A stretch of DNA of 64,000 nucleotides from Pleodorina starrii (GCA_030267565.1 BRXU01000002.1:7011501-7075500), one strand, 5' to 3'; shown: positions 1 to 12,172, numbered from the stretch's first letter. Numbers and translations: made by a program. Notes: generated from the sequence alone by a model not told the origin.

Positions 1-15
1 CTTCCGGGCCCTTTG

Positions 16-871
16 TTTTTTCTGCGAGGGACGTTACAAGGACTGGGAAAGCGAAGCCCAACGGGCAAGCCGAGCAAGACCGGCAAGCCGCAACAGCCTG
101 GCAAGAAGCCCAAAAAACCACCGCAAGGAGCCAAGGAGAGAGAAAAAGCCAAGCAACGCCTAAACTCGCAGACAGGACAGGGACAGGGACGGGGGCAGCA
201 AGGGGCCAGGAGCCACTGCTGCACGGGCGGCACACACGGCCACCCCTACCTCCAAGACACCGAGGAGGGAACTGAAACCAACACCAGGGCCCAACACCAG
301 GGCCAAACCCCAGGGCCCAACACCAGGGCCAACACCACGGCCCAACACCAGGGCCAACCCCACAGCCCAACACCAGGGCCCAACACCAGGGCCCAAAACC
401 AGAGCCAACACCACGGCCCAACACCAGGGCCAAAACCACGGCCCAACACCCGGGCCAGCACCACGGACCAACAACAGGGCCCGTCACCGGAGACAAGCCC
501 CAGGGATGGGCAAAGGCCCCAACAGCGACCACAGCGACAACACAACCACAACCTGCACAACCTCAACAGCCAAGGGGCGAACCCTACACCCTGGGCGACA
601 GCAACAGGAACAACAAACAAAACCGGGCAACCGCCGCAGCGAACCAGGGCAAACGAGCCCCCCCCCACCGGGGAGCACCAGAGAAAACAGAAAACCCACA
701 GCACGCCCGAAGAGAACCCCGCACCACCGAAACCGCCTCCCAGAGCCACAAAAGCCGCAGGGACGGTGCCACACAAGCGCACCGGAGACAAACAACAACC
801 GACCCCACCCTGGGGGCGTCCCCGCAAGACAGCAGGCCCGAAGACACACCTCCCTCCCAAGACACCCCGCA
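16..871 (-). mobile_element. Retroposed non-LTR element fragment inside the satellite
   Basis: An 856-bp block interrupts the satellite. Its left end is a T-run (16-21) followed by CTGCGAGGGACGTTACAAGG, so read on the minus strand it ends in a short poly(A), as a retroposed 3' end would. Satellite resumes directly after it. CCTTTG at 10-15 and 872-877 looks like a 6-bp target-site duplication, although the motif is also satellite sequence. The first ~226 bp (16-241) match a second copy at 9583-9810, and the first ~65 bp match a third at 12272-12342. The parent element could not be identified. The open frames within it are low-complexity and not convincing as genes. Confidence 0.7.
285..482. 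repeat. Minisatellite, degenerate CCAACACCAGGGC unit
   Basis: About thirteen imperfect copies of a 12-16-bp unit (CCAACACCAGGGC with variants such as CCAACACCACGGC) inside the retroposed element. The 9583-9810 copy ends before this part. Confidence 0.85.
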
Positions 872-3800
872 CCTTTGATTGCCTTCCAGGCCCTCCAAAG
901 GCTTCCAGCCCACAGAAAGCCTTCCGGGCTCCCCAATTGCCTTCCGGTCCCTCCGACGGTATTCCCGGCCCTTTTAAGGCCTCACGGGCCCTCTGAAGGT
1001 CTTCCGGGCCCCCCGAGGGCCTTCCGGGCCTTCCGAATGCCGTCCGGACCTTCAAAGGCGTTCTGGGGCTCTCAAACGGCCTTCCTCGCCCTTTGATTGC
1101 CTTCCAGGCCTTCCAATGGCTTCCAGCCCACAGAAAGCCTTCCGGGCTCCCCAATTGCCTTCCGGTCCCTCCGACGGTATTCCCGGCCCTTTTAAGGCCT
1201 CACGGGCCCTCTGAAGGTTTTCCGGGCCCCCCGAGGGCCTTCCGGGCCTTCTGAACGCCTTCCGGACCCTCCAAAGGCATTCTGGGGCTCTCAAACGGCA
1301 TTCCGGGCCCTTTGATTGCCTTCCAGGCCCTCCAAAGGCTTCCTGCCCACAGAAAGCCTTCCGGGCTCCCCAATTGCCTTGCGGTCCCTCCGACGGTATT
1401 CCCGGCCCTTTTAAGGCCTCACGGGCCCTCTGAAGGTCTTCCGGGCCCCCCGAGGGCCTTCCGGGCCTTCTGAACGCCTTCCGGACCCTCCAAAGGCGTT
1501 CTGGGGCTCTCAAACCGCCTTCCAGGCCCTTTGATTGCCTTCCAGGCCTTCCAAAGGCTTCCAGCCCACAGAAAGCCTTCCGGGCTCCCCAATTGCCTTC
1601 CGGTCCCTCCGACGGTATTCCCGGCCCTTTTAAGGCCTCACGGGCCCTCTGAAGGTCTTCCGGGCCCCCCGAGGGCCTTCCGGGCCTTCTGAACGCCTTC
1701 CGGACCCTCCAAAGGCGTTCTGGGGCTCTCAAACCGCCTTCCAGGCCCTTTGATTGCCTTCCAGGCCTTCCAAAGGCTTCCAGCCCACAGAAAGCCTTCC
1801 GGGCTCCCCAATTGCCTTCCGGTCCCTCCGACGGTATTCCCGGCCCTTTTAAGGCCTCACGGGCCCTCTGAAGGTCTTCCGGGCCCCCCGAGGGCTTCCG
1901 GGCCTTCTGAACGCCTTCCGGACCCTCCAAAGGCGTTCTGGGGCTCTCAAACGGCCTTCCTCGCCCTTTGATTGCCTTCCAGGCCTTCCAAAGGCTTCCA
2001 GCCCACAGAAAGCCTTCCGGGCTCCCCAATCGCCTACCGGTCCCACCGACGGTATTCCCGGCCCTTTTAAGGCCTCACGGGCCCTCTGAAGGTCTTCCGG
2101 GCCCCCCGAAGGCCTTCCGGGCCTTCTGAACGCCTTCCGGACCCTCCAAAGGCATTCTGGGGCTCTCCCGGGCCCCCCGAGGGCCTTCCGGGCCTTCTGA
2201 ACGCCTTCCGGACCCTCCAAAGGCGTTCTGGGGCTCTCAAACGGCCTTCCGGGCCCTTTGATTGCCTTCCAGGCCTTCCAAAGGCTTCCAGCCCACAGAA
2301 AGCCTTCCGGGCTCCCCAATTGCCTACCGGTCCCTCCGACGGTATTCCCGGCCCTTTGAAGGCCTCACGGGCCCTCTGAAGGTCTTCCGGACCCCCTGAA
2401 GGCCTTCCGGGCTTTCTGAACGCCTTCCGGACCCTCCAAAGGCGTTCTGGGGCTCTCAAACCGCCTTCCGGGCCCTTTGATTGCCTTCCAGGCCTTCCAA
2501 AGGCTTCCAGCCCACAGAAAGCCTTCCGGGCTCCCCAATTGCCTTCCGGTCCCTCCGACGGTATTCCCGGCCCTTTTAAGGCCTCACGGGCCCTCTGAAG
2601 GTTTTCCGGGCCCCCCGAGGGCCTTCCGGGCCTTCCGAATGCCTTCCGGACCTTCAAAGGCGTTCTGGGGCTCTCAAACGGCCTTCCTCGCCCTTTGATT
2701 GCCTTCCAGGCCTTCCAATGGCTTCCAGCCCACAGAAAGCCTTCCGGGCTCCCCAATTGCCTTGCGGTCCCTCCGACGGTATTCCCGGCCCTTTTAAGGC
2801 CTCACGGGCCCTCTGAAGGTTTTCCGGGCCCCCCGAGGGCCTTCCGGGCCTTCTGAACGCCTTCCGGACCCTCCAAAGGCATTCTGGGGCTCTCAAACGG
2901 CCTTCCGGGCCCTTTGATTGCCTTCCAGGCCCTCCAAAGGCTTCCAGCCCACAGAAAGCCTTCCGGGCTCCCCAATTGCCTTCCGGTCCCTCCGACGGTA
3001 TTCCCGGCCCTTTTAAGGCCTCACGGGCCCTCTGAAGGTCTTCCGGGCCCCCCGAGGGCCTTCCGGGCCTTCCGAATGCCTTCCGGACCTTCAAAGGCGT
3101 TCTGGGGCTCTCAAACGGCCTTCCTCGCCCTTTGATTGCCTTCCAGGCCTTCCAATGGCTTCCAGCCCACAGAAAGCCTTCCGGGCTCCCCAATTGCCTT
3201 CCGGTCCCTCCGACGGTATTCCCGGCCCTTTGAAGGCCTCACGGGCCCTCTGAAGGTTTTCCGGGCCCCCCGAGGGCCTTCCGGGCCTTCTGAACGCCTT
3301 CCGGACCCTCCAAAGGCATTCTGGGGCTCTCAAACGGCATTCCGGGCCCTTTGATTGCCTTCCAGGCCCTCCAAAGGCTTCCTGCCCACAGAAAGCCTTC
3401 CGGGCTCCCCAATTGCCTTGCGGTCCCTCCGACGGTATTCCCGGCCCTTTTAAGGCCTCACGGGCCCTCTGAAGGTCTTCCGGGCCCCCCGAGGGCCTTC
3501 CGGGCCTTCTGAACGCCTTCCGGACCCTCCAAAGGCGTTCTGGGGCTCTCAAACCGCCTTCCAGGCCCTTTGATTGCCTTCCAGGCCTTCCAAAGGCTTC
3601 CAGCCCACAGAAAGCCTTCCGGGCTCCCCAATTGCCTTCCGGTCCCTCCGACGGTATTCCCGGCCCTTTTAAGGCCTCACGGGCCCTCTGAAGGTCTTCC
3701 GGGCCCCCCGAGGGCCTTCCGGGCCTTCTGAACGCCTTCCGGACCCTCCAAAGGCGTTCTGGGGCTCTCAAACGGCCTTCCTCGCCCTTTGATTGCCTTC

Positions 3801-4061
3801 CAGGCCTTCCAAAGGCTTCCAGCCCACAGAAAGCCTTCCGGGCTCCCCAATCGCCTACCGGTCCCTCCGACGGCATTCCCTGCCCTTTTAAGGCCTCACG
3901 GGCCCTCTGAAGGTCTTCCGGGCCCCCCGAAGGCCTTCCGGGCTTTCTGAACGCCTTCCGGACCCTCCAAAGGCGTTCTGGGGCTCTCAAACCGCTTTCC
4001 GGGCCCTTTGATTGCCTTCCAGGCCTTCCAAAGGCTTCCAGCCCACAGAAAGCCTTCCGGG

Positions 4062-4308
4062 CAGGGTGGCTATCTTAAGATATGAATATATATTCGGGAG
4101 AAAATTTCGGAAATCTGAAGATACTTTTGCCGTGCAAAAAACGGAGGGTTTAGATAATCAGGCCTCACAGGTGGGGCATGATATCTCCCGGGGCCGTGTT
4201 TAGCCGGTAAAATCCCCTCCTAGACAGATCCTGACAGATACTCTCAGCACTTCTGACCCAGGAGTATCTCTGGCCGTAGATACTCGGCAAAATAAGATAG
4301 CCACCCTG
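4062..4308. mobile_element. hAT-type MITE, copy 1
   Basis: 247-bp element with 16-bp perfect terminal inverted repeats, CAGGGTGGCTATCTTA at the left and its complement at the right. It is flanked by the 8-bp duplication CTTCCGGG (4054-4061 and 4309-4316), a sequence that occurs once at this place in an uninterrupted monomer. An 8-bp duplication and CAGGG termini are hallmarks of the hAT superfamily. There is no coding capacity, so it is non-autonomous. Confidence 0.9.
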
Positions 4309-5334
4309 CTTCCGGGCTCCCCAATTGCCTTGCGGTCCCTCCGACGGTATTCCCGGCCCTTTTAAGGCCTCACGGGCCCTCTGAAGGTTTTCCGGGCCCC
4401 CCGAGGGCCTTCCGGGCCTTCTGAACGCCTTCCGGACCCTCCAAAGGCATTCTGGGGCTCTCCAGGGCCCCCTGAGGGCCTTCCGGGCCTTCTGAACGCC
4501 TTCCGGACCCTCCAAAGGCGTTCTGGGGCTCTCAAACGGCCTTCCGGGCCCTTCGATTGCCTTCCAGGCCTTCCAAAGGCTTCCAGCCCACAGAAAGCCT
4601 TCCGGGCTCCCCAATTGCCTACCGGTCCCTCCAACGGTATTCCCGGCCCTTTTAAGGCCTCACGGGCCCTCGGAAGGTTTTCCGGGCCCCCCGAGGGCCT
4701 TCCGGGCCTTCTGAACGCCTTCCGGACCCTCCAAAGGCATTCTGGGGCTCTCCCGGGCCCCCCGAGGGCCTTCCGGGCCTTCTGAACGCCTTCCGGACCC
4801 TCCAAAGGCGTTCTGGGGCTCTCAAACGGCCTTCCGGGCCCTTCGATTGCCTTCCAGGCCTTCCAAAGGCTTCCAGCCCACAGAAAGCCTTCCGGGCTCC
4901 CCAATTGCCTACCGGTCCCTCCAACGGTATTCCCGGCCCTTTTAAGGCCTCACGGGCCCTCGGAAGGTTTTCCGGGCCCCCCGAAGGCCTTCCGGGCTTT
5001 CTGAACGCCTTCCGGACCCTCCAAAGGCGTTCTGGGGCTCTCAAACGACCTTCCGGGCCCTTTGATTGCCTTCCAGGCCTTCCAATGGCTTCCAGCCCAC
5101 AGAAAGCCTTCCGGGCTCCCCAATTGCCTACCGGTCCCTCCGACGGCATTCCCTGCCCTTTTAAGGCCTCACGGGCCCTCTGAAGGTCTTCCGGGCCCCC
5201 CGAAGGCCTTCCGGGCTTTCTGAACGCCTTCCGGACCCTCCAAAGGCGTTCTGGGGCTCTCAAACGGCTTTCCGGGCCCTTTGATTGCCTTCCAGGCCTT
5301 CCAAAGGCTTCCAGCCCACAGAAAGCCTTCCGGG

Positions 5335-5575
5335 CAGGGTGGCTATCTTAAGATATGAATTCGGGAGAAAATTTCGGAAATCTGAAGATACTTTTGCCGT
5401 GCAAAAAACGGAGGGTTTAGATAATCAGGCCTCACAGGTGGGGCATGATATCTCCCGGGGCCGTTTTTAGCCGGTAAAATCCCCTCCTAGACAGATCCTG
5501 ACACATACTCTCAGCACTTCTGACCCAGGAGTATCTCTGGCCGTATATACTCGGCAAAATAAGATAGCCACCCTG
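5335..5575. mobile_element. hAT-type MITE, copy 2
   Basis: 241-bp near-identical copy of the 4062-4308 element, lacking an ATATAT stretch near the left end. It has the same termini, the same CTTCCGGG duplication (5327-5334 and 5576-5583) and the same position within the monomer. Flanking monomers also share diagnostic variants with those around copy 1, so it most likely arose by tandem duplication of satellite already carrying the MITE and not by a second insertion. Confidence 0.9.
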
Positions 5576-8500
5576 CTTCCGGGCTCCCCAATTGCTTTGC
5601 GGTCCCTCCGACGGTATTCCCGGCCCTTTTAAGTCCTCACGGGCCCTCTGAAGGTTTTCCGGGCCCCCCGAGGGCCTTCCGGGCCTTCTGAACGCCTTCC
5701 GGACCCTCCAAAGGCATTCTGGGGCTCTCCAGGGCCCCCCGAGGGCCTTCCGGGCCTTCTGAACGCCTTCCGGACCCTCCAAAGGCGTTCTGGGGCTCTC
5801 AAACGGCCTTCCGGGCCCTTCGATTGCCTTCCAGGCCTTCCAAAGGCTTCCAGCCCACAGAAAGCCTTCCGGGCTCCCCAATTGCCTACCGGTCCCTCCA
5901 ACGGTATTCCCGGCCCTTTTAAGGCCTCACGGGCCCTCGGAAGGTTTTCTGGGCCCCCCGAGGGCCTTCCGGGCCTTCTGAACGCCTTCCGGACCCTCCA
6001 AAGGCATTCTGGGGCTCTCCCGGGCCCCCCGAGGGCCTTCCGGGCCTTCTGAACGCCTTCCGGACCCTCCAAAGGCGTTCTGGGGCTCTCAAACGGCCTT
6101 CCGGGCCCTTTGATTGCCTTCCAGGCCTTCCAAAGGCTTCCAGCCCACAGAAAGCCAACCGGGCTCCCCAATTGCCTACCGGTCCCTCCGACGGTATTCC
6201 CGGCCCTTTGAAGGCCTCACGGGCCCTCTGAAGGTCTTCCGGACCCCCCGAAGGCCTTCCGGGCTTTCTGAACGCCTTCCGGACCCTCCAAAGGCGTTCT
6301 GGGGCTCTCAAACCGCCTTCCGGGCCCTTTGATTGCCTTCCAGGCCTTCCAAAGGCTTCCAGCCCACAGAAAGCCTTCCGGGCTCCCCAATTGCCTTCCG
6401 GTCCCTCCGACGGTATTCCCGGCCCTTTTAACGCCTCACGGGCCCTCTGAAGGTTTTCCGGGCCCCCCGAGGGCCTTCCGGGCCTTCTGAACGCCTTCCG
6501 GACCCTCCAAAGGCGTTCTGGGGCTCTCAAACGGCCTTCCTCGCCCTTTGATTGCCTTCCAGGCCTTCCAAAGGCTTCCAGCCCACAGAAAGCCTTCCGG
6601 GCTCCCCAATCGCCTACCGGTCCCTCCGACGGCATTCCCTGCCCTTTTAAGGCCTCACGGGCCCTCTGAAGGTCTTCCGGGCCCCCCGAGGCCTTCCGGG
6701 CCTTCTGAACGCCTTCCGGACCCTCCAAAGGCGTTCTGGGGCTCTCAAACCGCCTTCCAGGCCCTTTGATTGCCTTCCAGGCCTTCCAAAGGCTTCCAGC
6801 CCACAGAAAGCCTTCCGGGCTCCCCAATTGCCTTGCGGTCCCTCCGACGGTATTCCCGGCCCTTTTAAGGCCTCACGGGCCCTCTGAAGGTCTTCCGGGC
6901 CCCCCGAGGGCCTTCCGGGCCTTCTGAACGCCTTCCGGACCCTCCAAAGGCGTTCTGGGGCTCTCAAACGGCCTTCCTCGCCCTTTGATTGCCTTCCAGG
7001 CCTTCCAAAGGCTTCCAGCCCACAGAAAGCCTTCCGGGCTCCCCAATCGCCTACCGGTCCCACCGACGGTATTCCCGGCCCTTTTAAGGCCTCACGGGCC
7101 CTCTGAAGGTCTTCCGGGCCCCCCGAAGGCCTTCCGGGCCTTCTGAACGCCTTCCGGACCCTCCAAAGGCGTTCTGGGGCTCTCAAACCGCCTTCCGGGC
7201 CCTTTGATTGCCTTCCAGGCCTTCCAAAGGCTTCCAGCCCACAGAAAGCCTTCCGGGCTCCCCAATTGCCTTCCGGTCCCTCCGACGGTATTCCCGGCCC
7301 TTTTAACGCCTCACGGGCCCTCTGAAGGTTTTCCGGGCCCCCCGAGGGCCTTCCGGGCCTTCTGAACGCCTTCCGGACCCTCCAAAGGCATTCTGGGGCT
7401 CTCAAACGGCATTCCGGGCCCTTTGATTGCCTTCCAGGCCCTCCAAAGGCTTCCTGCCCACAGAAAGCCTTCCGGGCTCCCCAATTGCCTTGCGGTCCCT
7501 CCGACGGTATTCCGGGCCCTTTGAAGGCCTCACGGGCCCTCTGAAGGTCTTCCGGGCCCCCCGAGGCCTTCCGGGCCTTCTGAACGCCTTCCGGACCCTC
7601 CAAAGGCGTTCTGGGGCTCTCAAACCGCCTTCCAGGCCCTTTGATTGCCTTCCAGGCCTTCCAAAGGCTTCCAGCCCACAGAAAGCCTTCCGGGCTCCCC
7701 AATTGCCTTCCGGTCCCTCCGACGGTATTCCCGGCCCTTTTAAGGCCTCACGGGCCCTCTGAAGGTCTTCCGGGCCCCCCGAGGGCCTTCCGGGCCTTCT
7801 GAACGCCTTCCGGACCCTCCAAAGGCGTTCTGGGGCTCTCAAACGGCCTTCCTCGCCCTTTGATTGCCTTCCAGGCCTTCCAAAGGCTTCCAGCCCACAG
7901 AAAGCCTTCCGGGCTCCCCAATCGCCTACCGGTCCCACCGACGGTATTCCCGGCCCTTTTAAGGCCTCACGGGCCCTCTGAAGGTCTTCCGGGCCCCCCG
8001 AAGGCCTTCCGGGCCTTCTGAACGCCTTCCGGACCCTCCAAAGGCGTTCTGGGGCTCTCAAACCGCCTTCCGGGCCCTTTGATTGCCTTCCAGGCCTTCC
8101 AAAGGCTTCCAGCCCACAGAAAGCCTTCCGGGCTCCCCAATTGCCTTCCGGTCCCTCCGACGGTATTCCCGGCCCTTTTAAGGCCTCACGGGCCCTCTGA
8201 AGGTTTTCCGGGCCCCCCGAGGGCCTTCCGGGCTTTCTGAACGCCTTCCGGACCCTCCAAAGGCGTTCTGGGGCTCTCAAACGGCATTCCGGGCCCTTTG
8301 ATTGCCTTCCAGGCCTTCCAAAGGCTTCCAGCCCACAGAAAGCCTTCCGGGCTCCCCAATTGCGTTCCGGTCCCTCCGACGGTATTCCCGGCCCTTTTAA
8401 GGCCTCACGGGCCCTCTGAAGGTCTTCCGGGCCCCCCGAGGGCCTTCCGGGCCTTCTGAACGCCTTCCGGACCCTCCAAAGGCGTTCTGGGGCTCTCAAA

Positions 8501-9582
8501 CGGCCTTCCTCGCCCTTTGATTGCCTTCCAGGCCTTCCAAAGGCTTCCAGCCCACAGAAAGCCTTCCGGGCTCCCCAATCGCCTACCGGTCCCACCGACG
8601 GTATTCCCGGCCCTTTTAAGGCCTCACGGGCCCTATGAAGGTCTTCCGGGCCCCCCGAAGGCCTTCCGGGCCTTCTGAACGCCTTCCGGACCCTCCAAAG
8701 GCGTTCTGGAGCTCTCAAACGGCCTTCCGGGCCCTTTGATTGCCTTCCAGGCCTTCCAATGGCTTCCAGCCCACAGAAAGCCTTCCGGGCTCCCCAATCG
8801 CCTACCGGTCCCTCCGACGGTATTCCCGGCCCTTTTAAGGCCTCACGGGCCCTCTGAAGGTCTTCCGGGCCCCCCGAGGGCCTTCCGGGCCTTCTGAACG
8901 CCTTCCGGACCCTCCAAAGGCGTTCTGGGGCTCTCAAACGGCCTTCCTCGCCCTTTGATTGCCTTCCAGGCCTTCCAAAGGCTTCCAGCCCACAGAAAGC
9001 CTTCCGGGCTCCCCAATCGCCTACCGGTCCCACCGACGGTATTCCCGGCCCTTTTAAGGCCTCACGGGCCCTCTGAAGGTCTTCCGGGCCCCCCGAAGGC
9101 CTTCCGGGCCTTCTGAACGCCTTCCGGACCCTCCAAAGGCGTTCTGGAGCTCTCAAACGGCCTTCCGGGCCCTTTGATTGCCTTCCAGGCCTTCCAAAGG
9201 CTTCCAGCCCACAGAAAGCCTTCCGGGCTCCCAAATTGCCTTCCGGTCCCTCCGACGGTATTCCGGGCCCTTTGAAGGCCTCACGGGCCCTCTGAAGGTC
9301 TTCCGGGCCCCCCGAAGGCCTTCCGGGCCTTCTGAACGCCTTCCGGACCCTCCAAAGGCGTTCTGGGGCTCTCAAACGGCCTTCCGGGCCCTTTGATTGC
9401 CTTCCAGGCCTTCCAAAGGCTTCCAGCCCACAGAAAGCCTTCCGGGCTCCCCAATTGCCTTCCGGTCCCTCCGACGGTATTCCCGGCCCTTTTAGGGCCT
9501 CACGGGCCCTCTGAAGGTCTTCCGGGCCCCCCGAGGGCCTTCCGGGCCTTCTGAACGCCTTCCGGACCCTCCAAAGGCGTTC

Positions 9583-9810
9583 TTTTTTTTCTGCGAGGGA
9601 CGTTACAAGGACTGGGAAAGCGAAGCCCAACGGGCAAGCCGAGCAAGACCGGCAAGCCACAACAACCTGGCAAGAAGCCCAAAAAACCACCGCAAGGAGC
9701 CGAGGAGAGAGAAAAAGCCAAGCAACGCCTCAACTCGCAGACAGGACAGGGACAGGGACGGGGGCAGCAAAAGGCCAGGAGCCACTGCTGCACGGGCGGC
9801 ACACACGGCC
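9583..9810 (-). mobile_element. Retroposed element fragment, copy at the right edge of the array
   Basis: Starts with an 8-T run (9583-9590) directly after satellite, then matches 16-241 closely to its end at CACACGGCC (9810), where reverse-transcriptase sequence begins. The satellite therefore lies between two direct copies of one element, both with their poly(A) side facing left. Confidence 0.8.
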
Positions 9811-11914
9811 GAGGCCATGGGCTTCGGTCAGCACACACAGCGCTGGCTGCGCCTGCTCACGTCAGATGGCTCCTGCCGGGTGGTGGTCAATGGGCACCGG
9901 TCAGCACCTTTCCCGGTCCGCAACGGCCTTCAGCAGGGCAGCACCCTGTCGCCCGTCCTGTGGGTCATGCAGCTGGAACCCCTCACCTCGTACCTGCACC
10001 ACCTGCGCAGCACCAACACTCTCAGCACCCCCACCCTCCCCAACAACGTGCCAGCCCCCCCTGTCACCCACCACGCGGACGATACGGTGCTCACGGTCAG
10101 CAATGTCGACAGGGATGGGGAGGTCGCTACCGCGGCAGTCCAGCTGTTCTGCAGGGCAAGCAACGCACGGGTCAATGCCAGCAAGGGGAAGGGGATGGTG
10201 CTGGGCACCCACGCGCCGGTGGTGGGGCCCAACGCCGCAACCGGTGCGAGTTTCCCGACTCCCGGTGAGGATCCCCCCCGCCACCTGGGAATCCCTCTCA
10301 CTCTGGACCCGGCGGAGGCCGCGTGGCTCTGCTACACCAGCAGAATTCAGCGGGTCCAGCGTCTCGGCCATGTGTGGCGGCGACACGGCCTCGTGGGCAG
10401 GGTGCATGTGGCCAAACAGGTGCTGGGAAACACCCTGGCATACCACCTCTCCATCATCCGCCCCACCCCACCCCAGCTGGCGGCACTCCGCAAGCATGTC
10501 GACGGCTTTGTGGCCTGGTCGCTCCTGGAGGAAGACGCCTCCCTGATGTGCCACGGACGGGCCCTGCTGAAGCCTGGCCCGGAGATCGCCTGCCAGGATC
10601 GCGACTGTGGCGGTGTCGGCCATCTCGACCTCGACGCCTTCATGGTCGCCCTGCATGCGAAGCCCCTCGCCCAGCTCGCTCAGCCCGGCCAGCAGCCATG
10701 GAAGCAGATCATGCGGGGTCTGCTCGACGAGTACAGGCCGGATGGGACCACTGGGTGGGGCTGGGTGTATGGCCGCTGAAAAAAAATGGCACGGCGGACC
10801 CCGCCCCCCAGCCTGCCTACGTTCATTGCCAGCCTGGTGCAGTCCTACCGCTCCTCGCTCCCGACCCGGCTGGTCTACCCAGAGACCACGGACGCGCGTG
10901 CCATCCTGCATGAGCCCCTGTTCTTCAATGCAGCCCTGCGTGACCCCGCCACCGACCAGCCCTTCACCCCGCCGGCTGGGACCGCCCACCTGGGCCCCCG
11001 TACCCTGGCCGAGCTCCGTGCAGCGTCGCCCATGACCCAGCACGAACCCCTCATGCAGGCGGTCCTTGGGTCCATCCCAGCCGACTGGCGGAGACTGCTG
11101 CCAGCCGACCCCCTGGACCCCGAACTGCCGCCGGCGCCCGACTGGCTCCTGTCGCCCGGTGGCCGCCGGGTACGCAGCCCTACGGGAGTCTTGTGGGCTG
11201 TCCTGCCCAACGGCCGCTTGGTGCCCCCAGACAGTGAGCAGGCCGGAGCAGCAGGGGACGCCGACTGGCCTGCAGCCTGCGTGCTGCCGGGCCGCAAGCC
11301 ACGCCGACACTGGACCTTGGAGGACCATCAGCGATACAACGAGGCACCCCCAGCCCAACGCGCCTCCTCATGGCCAGTGGAATACCAGCTGCTGGGGCTT
11401 TGGGACTCGGTCCAGTGCTACCCCCTCAGCCACGGCCACGGTGTGCTGCGCCTCATCCACTACACAGTGAGTGAGGTGCGCCACCGCCTCACCGCCCGCG
11501 GTCACAGCTGGGGCCGGGACCAGGACACGGGGCCCCTCATGCCCGCGGCGTGGCCCGAGCAGCCGCACAGCCGGCTACAGCAACAGGAGGCCCGCTGGCA
11601 CCAACAATGGCTGGCTCAGCAAGCACCCAGCCGCAGCCGGTGGTTTGCCATGAACCCCACGCCCAGCCCCGGCTGGATGCGGCCCCGCTCCTCCCCCCAA
11701 TCACTGCCCTCGGCCGCTGCAAGCCCGGTCAGCCAGCCTGGCAGCCGCCATGTGGCACCGCACCAGCAGGACCCCGGTGCTGCCGCCGGACCGTCGGCAC
11801 CCGCCGGGCCGGCCCCGGAGGCAGACCAGGCAGCTGATGGCCCGGCTGGCGTGTCTCCCCTCGACCGCCGGCGGGCCTGGCAGCGGCTGTGGGACTGCCC
11901 CGCAAGCAACCGGG

Positions 11915-12172
11915 ATCCCGGGATCGAAACCGGTCAGTGACCATTACCCGGGGTGTGATGAGAAAGGAGGGTGCCCACCCCTGTCCTTGTCCTGTCCGGA
12001 GGTTTACAAGACTCATCATACAGTCATAAGCACCGTCCAGCTGGCCCGTGGAGTCGCCCAGAAGCCTGGCACGCTAGCTACTCAGCAGAAGTGGCAGCAT
12101 CAGTGGAGCCGCCAGACAACATATGTGTCCCATGTCCCGAGTCCGGGTTCCTCCGGAATTAAAAAAAAAAAA
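11915..12172 (+). mobile_element. Short A-tailed SINE-like insertion in the LINE
   Basis: 258-bp insertion ending in a run of A (12161-12172) and flanked by AACCGGG (11908-11914 and 12173-12179). The related partial LINE copy at about 13446 reads straight through the site, so it is an empty site for comparison. Poly(A) plus a short duplication means L1-type retroposition. I see no clear tRNA A/B box pair, so the origin of the sequence is unassigned. Confidence 0.8.

Larger units (their letters stand above)
872..9582. repeat. 219-bp GC-rich satellite array
   Basis: Tandem array of about 36 head-to-tail monomers. The landmark CTTTGATTGCCTTCCAGGCC recurs at 873, 1091, 1310 and onward every 219 bp (first interval 218). 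Bases 1-15 are the same satellite, so the array continues past the left edge. Each monomer divides into eleven diverged units of 18-21 bp with approximate consensus GCCTTCCGGGCCCTCNAAAG (20 x 9 + 21 + 18 = 219). Some monomers carry an extra ~71-bp block joined at GGGGCTCTC (about 2161, 4459, 4750, 5728, 6018). Because 219 is divisible by three and the sequence is stop-poor, long open frames run along both strands, chiefly minus. I read these as compositional and not as genes. Confidence 0.95.

Noticed and set aside
246..9690. Many 70-760-codon frames across the satellite on both strands
   Set aside because: Direct consequence of a 219-bp, stop-poor tandem repeat; same peptide repeated, no start context, no domain.
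9901..11358. 485-codon minus-strand frame opposite the LINE
   Set aside because: Antisense shadow of the GC-rich reverse-transcriptase frame; no domain.
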